A stretch of 64,000 nucleotides of DNA from Spirosoma aerolatum (GTDB taxonomy: Bacteria; Bacteroidota; Bacteroidia; Cytophagales; Spirosomataceae). Below are positions 61,281 through 64,000 of this stretch, in pieces. The stretch is from assembly GCF_002056795.1 (NCBI RefSeq), contig NZ_CP020104.1, forward strand, positions 4,103,001 through 4,167,000, given 5' to 3'. The notes below the pieces were generated by a model. That model was not told the DNA's origin and searched no databases. It was given only the letters and a program-made list of their open reading frames with translations. The position numbers and the translations under genes were made by a program. Each line of letters opens with the position of its first letter. The stretch's first letter is position 1.

Positions 61281-64000
61281 ATGCGTCAACTCACTCGGAG
61301 GTTAGTTTGTTGGATAGTTATTGGTCTGCTTAGTTTTTCCGGCCATTTGCAGGCTAGCCCACCTGAGCCAGAGTACCTGACTGTGCGCAATGGCCTACCT
61401 CAGGGATTCGTCAACTCGATTATTCAGGATAAACGGGGATTTATCTGGTTAGCCACCCGCGACGGTCTTTGCCGGTACGATGGTATTCGTTTTCGGATTT
61501 ACACACATGATCCACAACGGGCACAGTCGCTTTCGTTTAGCAGTATTTATGAAATTCGGGAAGATGTACTCGGGAAACTCTGGATTCGTACCGAAAACAA
61601 CCATATAGACCGTTTTGACCCTGTTACTGAACGTTCCAACCGAATTTCCAACTCGCGGGCCTTTCAGCAGGCTTTAGGTCGCGATCAACTAATAGGTATT
61701 CAGCCCGATCGTGTCGGTAACGTTTGGGTTGCCACCCGAACAAATGGTTTTTTTCGGCTCAATGCCAATGGGTCTATTTCGCACCGACATTGGGCCGTGA
61801 AAGGCGACTCCGTTCAGGCACTAATACATGCTATCCTGGTTGATCGTCAAAATCAGCCTTGGCTGGCTACTCATGACGGGCTTTTTCGATACGATCTGAG
61901 TTTACAGCAGTTAATCGCCTTTCGCACCGATCAGGGGCTTCCTCAAAACGAAGTATATCGACTCCACCAGCGACGCAATGGGGAATTGATGCTGGGGTTT
62001 CCAGGAAGCGTTGCGTTTTTCAATCCTGCCAATAAACAAGTCAGGCAAGTAATCAATTTGACCAATGAACCGGGGTTACCTCTCTTCGCAACGGATCAGC
62101 AGGGCGTTGATTATATTAATCAAAACCGCTATACCGATCAAACAGGGCTGGTTTCGCTGCTCGAAGATGCTTCGGCCGAATCCCCTAAGTTGGGCCGATT
62201 CACACCCTTAACTAGTTTGGTTGATCGTTCCAACGTACTCTGGATTGGGCTCAATGGCGATGGGGTGATCAAATATGATCTGAACAAGCGCCCTTTTCAA
62301 ACCTGGCCCTATCGGGTTAATTTTCAGACAGATTGGCTCACTCAACAGGCCAATATACCAGCCAGTGTAATTCCAGAGGCCATACGCCAGCAATCACCTT
62401 CGGGAATACGTTATCAATTCGACGGGCGTCGAACACTTTGGATCAGTAGTTTGCAAACGCCCCCCTACCGATACGATGCGTCTCGTCAATCGTTTGTATC
62501 CGTACAGCCTACCGGTATCGAAACGCGCTGGCTACCCAATGGCAATTTTCGGCTGGCTGCATTGGCAACCGGGGCCCAGGGCGAACTTTGGGGTTTACTT
62601 GGTCCCATCAATCAGGCGGTGGTTCGATACAACGCCGACCTCCAAACGTTTACAGCCTTTCCACTCCCACTCCCAGCCAATCATCCTTATACCATTACAA
62701 GTATGGTTGTGGATGGTGGTCGTATCTATTTGGCAACCGAAAATCATGGACTCCTCCGGGCTGATCTGCCTAGTAAACGGCTCATTCATTGGCAAAGCGT
62801 AGCCAGTAACCCTCACGCACTACCCGGTAACTCATTACTCTGCCTGGCCCAGGATCCTCTACAGTATAACTATTTATGGATTGGTACATTTGGTGAGGGT
62901 CTTTGCCGACTCAACAAAATGACGGGTTATATTGAGCGATTTCCGATCGGTAAAGCTCTGTCGACCAACGTAATATATGCCATTCGTACCGACAATAAAG
63001 GTCATCTTTGGCTAAGTACGAATCGTGGTCTTTGCCGGTTCGATACACGAACACACGACGTACGAACGTATATGGCCGATGACGGGTTGCCCAGTGAAGA
63101 ATTCAAACAATTTTACGACGTAACCTTACCCGATGGACGGCTCATTTTTGGTGGTGTGGGTGGGTACACGACTTTCGATCCGAACCGAATCAGTGAAGAT
63201 GCTGTCAAACCAACCGTTGTACTAACAGCTTTCCGGATCAGCAATCAACTCGTAACGGCCAATACGCCAGACTCGCCCATCGATAAAGACATTAATGAAA
63301 TCCAGGAAATCGTTCTATCCAACCATCAGAACTTTTTATCAATCGATTTTGCAGCCCTTGAATATAATCAACCCCACAAGAATCAATACCGGTATAAACT
63401 AATCGGACTGGACAAGGACTGGATTTATAGCGGGAACATTACAACGGCAACGTACACCAATCTGACCCCCAAAGCATATACGTTTATTGTCAATGCCTCC
63501 AACACATCGGGGGTCTGGAGCCCCCATACGCATACGTTGCACATTGTTATTGAGCCACCGCTTTGGGCCACCTGGTGGGCGTATACACTATACGCCCTGC
63601 TGCTGATAGGTGCCCTGCTGTTATTTATCCGAATCCGTATCGGGCGACTACATCAGAAGAATCAGATGCAGCTTCGTGAGCAGGAATCCATTCAGCTCAA
63701 ACATCTCGACGAAGTCAAATCACGTTTTTTTGCCAACATCACCCATGAGCTTCGCACTCCACTAACTTTAATTCTAACACCGTTAGAACAGGTATTAACC
63801 GATACCGCCGACTCGCCCTATTTCAATCGGCTTGCTCTTATCTACCGGAATGCCAATCGGTTACTACGGTTGATCAATGAATTACTCGACCTGGCCAAAC
63901 TCGATGCCGGTAACCTGACAATTACGCCTAGCCCCGGCGATCTGCCTGAGTTTATTAAGCGAATTGTAGCTGTTTTTACGGATGAAGCCCAGCGTAAGAA
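61281..64000 (+). CDS. Hybrid two-component sensor kinase (HTCS-type, partial)
   Basis: Open from ATG 61281 to the window end (906 codons), no stop. Signal peptide, then Reg_prop propeller repeats (NSIIQDKRGFIWLATRDGLC, GHLWLSTNRGLCRFD), a Y_Y_Y domain (YRYKLIGLDKDWIY), one span (about 765-785) and the HisKA H-box with His822 (FFANITHELRTPL). ATPase, receiver and AraC parts of the family would follow outside. It senses glycan breakdown products in the periplasm and usually controls SusCD genes. Confidence 0.9.
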   Translation, partial: MRQLTRRLVCWIVIGLLSFSGHLQASPPEPEYLTVRNGLPQGFVNSIIQDKRGFIWLATRDGLCRYDGIRFRIYTHDPQRAQSLSFSSIYEIREDVLGKLWIRTENNHIDRFDPVTERSNRISNSRAFQQALGRDQLIGIQPDRVGNVWVATRTNGFFRLNANGSISHRHWAVKGDSVQALIHAILVDRQNQPWLATHDGLFRYDLSLQQLIAFRTDQGLPQNEVYRLHQRRNGELMLGFPGSVAFFNPANKQVRQVINLTNEPGLPLFATDQQGVDYINQNRYTDQTGLVSLLEDASAESPKLGRFTPLTSLVDRSNVLWIGLNGDGVIKYDLNKRPFQTWPYRVNFQTDWLTQQANIPASVIPEAIRQQSPSGIRYQFDGRRTLWISSLQTPPYRYDASRQSFVSVQPTGIETRWLPNGNFRLAALATGAQGELWGLLGPINQAVVRYNADLQTFTAFPLPLPANHPYTITSMVVDGGRIYLATENHGLLRADLPSKRLIHWQSVASNPHALPGNSLLCLAQDPLQYNYLWIGTFGEGLCRLNKMTGYIERFPIGKALSTNVIYAIRTDNKGHLWLSTNRGLCRFDTRTHDVRTYMADDGLPSEEFKQFYDVTLPDGRLIFGGVGGYTTFDPNRISEDAVKPTVVLTAFRISNQLVTANTPDSPIDKDINEIQEIVLSNHQNFLSIDFAALEYNQPHKNQYRYKLIGLDKDWIYSGNITTATYTNLTPKAYTFIVNASNTSGVWSPHTHTLHIVIEPPLWATWWAYTLYALLLIGALLLFIRIRIGRLHQKNQMQLREQESIQLKHLDEVKSRFFANITHELRTPLTLILTPLEQVLTDTADSPYFNRLALIYRNANRLLRLINELLDLAKLDAGNLTITPSPGDLPEFIKRIVAVFTDEAQRK

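Overview
The window looks like a Bacteroidota chromosome of the Cytophagales, close to Spirosoma. The grounds are an ECF sigma/FecR/SusC/SusD cluster, a hybrid two-component sensor with a Reg_prop/Y_Y_Y sensor, an IcmF-type fused acyl-CoA mutase and about 50% GC. This assignment is by gene content only.

Region 1 (1 to about 21.6 kb) is a dense block of small genes, almost all on the minus strand, with 1-14 nt overlaps. It encodes two lytic transglycosylases, an M23 endopeptidase, an HExxH metallopeptidase, a pectate-lyase-like spike, a fibre-like protein, a P-loop ATPase of packaging size, a candidate capsid protein, a lysine-rich 60-residue protein and about ten proteins with a single membrane segment. 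No large terminase, portal, tail tube, tape measure or baseplate gene is present. This is what a tailless virus with an internal membrane (double-jelly-roll lineage) would look like, so I read it as an integrated or plasmid-like virus that continues past the left edge. A XRE-type repressor on the plus strand (21174-21563) sits at its right end. A non-coding core at 15.9-16.8 kb carries a DnaA box, repeats and a tRNA-like structure. The transglycosylase at 3.2-3.8 kb ends at an A AAA AAG slippery site that would add a membrane anchor in the -1 frame.

Region 2 (21.7 to 27.2 kb) is very AT-rich. It holds a two-gene pair (a polytopic membrane protein and a PD-(D/E)xK-like nuclease) that could be an undescribed defence system, then an IS630-type element, a short coding remnant and a 26-bp perfect hairpin.

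Region 3 (27.2 to 64 kb) is ordinary chromosome. It holds small membrane proteins and lipoproteins, an SPFH protein, a single-domain response regulator, a DUF5958-like/MBL-fold gene pair, an AlaA-like aminotransferase, a glycan-uptake locus (sigma, FecR, SusC, SusD, FAD oxidoreductase; 36.0-44.9 kb), an isochorismatase-like hydrolase, a TraB/GumN protein, IcmF with two odd in-frame linkers, a glutaminyl cyclase, a frameshifted HExxH/beta-propeller protein, a two-gene ABC transporter, a dicarboxylate symporter and a hybrid sensor kinase cut by the right edge. Long inverted repeats lie between many of these genes.
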